The notes beneath the pieces are model-generated. The model searched no databases. It was not told where the DNA came from and saw only the letters and a list, made by a program, of their open reading frames with translations. Of a DNA stretch of 6,607 nt, positions 6,084 to 6,607 are shown piece by piece; within the stretch, counting starts at the first letter, position 1, and each line of letters opens with the position of its first letter. Source of the stretch: an uncultured Fretibacterium sp. (lineage in GTDB: Bacteria; Synergistota; Synergistia; Synergistales; Aminobacteriaceae); the NCBI GenBank assembly GCA_937892105.1, contig CALAUZ010000155.1:1-6607 (forward strand), in the 5' to 3' direction. Both the position numbers and the translations under genes were made by a program.

Positions 6084-6415
6084 AATACCTTGACAAAACG
6101 AGACTCATCCATTTTTTTGGCTATAAAAAACTTGAGATACCTGAGCCGGAGTTCTATGTGATTTTTACTGGCAACCATAAATTTACGAAAGACACAATTC
6201 CTCTGAAAGATGATTTTTGGAACAATTCTAATGCGAAAGTAGATGTAGTAGCCAAGGTAATCTACGCAGAAAACAAAGAGAATATCATCGTACAGTACAT
6301 CATTTTTAGCCATGTTATGTACGAACAGATTCGTAAGTAGGGAAGAAATAAAACGGCAGTAGAAGAGACGCTTCGCATGTCCAACGCTGATCGTTCATTG
6401 AAAATAGCGGGATAA
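6056..6415 (+). pseudogene. Rpn family recombination-promoting nuclease / PD-(D/E)XK transposase-like, degraded
   Basis: The frame codes for the middle and C-terminal part of an Rpn-like protein. KKLEIPEPEFYVIFTGNHK, a DDFWN segment, VVAKVIYAENKENIIVQYI and SHVMYEQIRK match the block these proteins share (x-PEPEFYVIYTGN, KVKVIY, I-x-QYI, DEQIRKYG). Intact members have roughly 280-320 residues, with the nuclease residues in the N-terminal half, which is missing here: the frame is closed by a TAG at 6035-6037 and only TTG/GTG codons (6056, 6062) are available as starts. TAG at 6338-6340 interrupts it, yet the next in-frame codons still read GRNKTAVEETLRM, the usual continuation (RTREAVxETIRIC), before the match fades and TAA comes at 6413-6415. 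So it has lost its N-terminus and carries a nonsense change. Base composition is AT-rich (19 of 60 G+C at 6181-6240), unlike glgB, which suggests transfer. Confidence 0.75.
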
Positions 6416-6457
6416 GGCGTGGATATGTGCGTTATTCAGAGCAATACTGTGCAAGTG

Positions 6458-6462
6458 AAAGG
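6458..6462 (+). promoter_or_regulatory. Ribosome binding site that favours recombinase start at 6472
   Basis: AAAGG ends directly before ATG 6463 and 9 bases before ATG 6472, so a normally spaced start is 6472 (MPYFKQQEAIN...). This site decides between the two in-frame Met codons. Confidence 0.5.
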
Positions 6463-6607
6463 ATGAACGGAATGCCTTATTTCAAACAACAGGAAGCTAT
6501 CAACACGGGGGCTTACATGCGGCTTTCGCAGGAAGATGCCAGGAGGGGCGAGTCAAACTTGATTGTGAACCAGCGGCAGCTTCTTTCTGAACTTTATCAC
6601 AAACCAC
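6463..6607 (+). CDS. Serine site-specific recombinase, N-terminal fragment (3' truncated by window)
   Basis: The last 48 codons open a serine recombinase, a DNA strand-exchange enzyme that inserts or excises mobile elements through a covalent phosphoserine link. The N-terminal pattern TGAYMRLSQED followed by GESNLIVNQRQLL matches the resolvase/invertase domain start (aLYcRLSkDD...gESNSIxNQ) typical of large serine recombinases of the TnpX/TndX type. Counting from ATG 6463, Ser22 is the expected nucleophile and Arg20 the conserved active-site arginine (Arg8/Ser10 in gamma-delta resolvase). ATG 6472 is the better start: AAAGG ends 9 bases before it, whereas that motif touches ATG 6463. The frame is open upstream to 6391 and includes a GTG at 6427, but the family usually has few residues before the YxRxS motif. 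Protein length, DNA-binding domains and cargo lie outside the window. Confidence 0.85.
   Translation, partial: MNGMPYFKQQEAINTGAYMRLSQEDARRGESNLIVNQRQLLSELYHKP

Noticed and set aside
6032..6313. Minus-strand frame of 93 codons opposite the Rpn remnant
   Set aside because: The plus strand carries the recognisable Rpn block; the antisense frame only reflects its AT-rich codons.

Overview
The window reads almost entirely on the plus strand. It is bacterial chromosome made of two housekeeping metabolic units followed by a decayed, mobile-element-type stretch. G+C is near 50 % in the metabolic genes and clearly lower in the intergenic spacer and the right-hand end. No gene fixes the taxonomy. An anaerobic bacterium (Synergistota or Clostridia-like Firmicutes, possibly gut-associated) is suggested by three things: the compact glp operon with a short GlpA-like protein, a thioredoxin-reductase-like partner and a DUF1667 protein; the Rpn-type nuclease remnant; and the TnpX/TndX-like serine recombinase. 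That assignment is inference with low confidence.

Left part (1-3463), glycerol / glycerol-3-phosphate catabolism. The window opens inside the C-terminal end of glycerol kinase (glpK). After an 87-base gap holding a strong hairpin come three tightly packed genes: a GlpA-like FAD protein with a C-terminal BFD-type [2Fe-2S] domain, a two-dinucleotide-domain FAD/NAD(P) oxidoreductase that overlaps it by 4 bases (ATGA), and, 15 bases further on, a small Cys-rich DUF1667 protein. Together they would phosphorylate glycerol and oxidise glycerol-3-phosphate to dihydroxyacetone phosphate, passing electrons through flavin and Fe-S centres to NAD(P) or another carrier. GlpB and GlpC of the classical E. 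coli anaerobic complex do not follow GlpA here.

Middle (3464-5770), glycogen synthesis. A hairpin closes the glp operon. A 330-base AT-rich spacer with a promoter candidate and two small dyads precedes glgB, a complete glycogen branching enzyme with all catalytic residues. A strong rho-independent terminator follows glgB immediately, so glgB looks monocistronic.

Right part (5771-6607), accessory DNA. It holds an unrecognised reading frame of doubtful reality, an AT-rich remnant of an Rpn/PD-(D/E)XK transposase-like nuclease that lacks its N-terminal catalytic part and carries an in-frame stop, and the first 45-48 codons of a serine site-specific recombinase that runs off the window. This looks like the edge of an integrated element or an insertion hotspot. 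I see no clear evidence of a new biological system inside the window; the most open points are the electron path of the glp operon and what lies beyond the recombinase.
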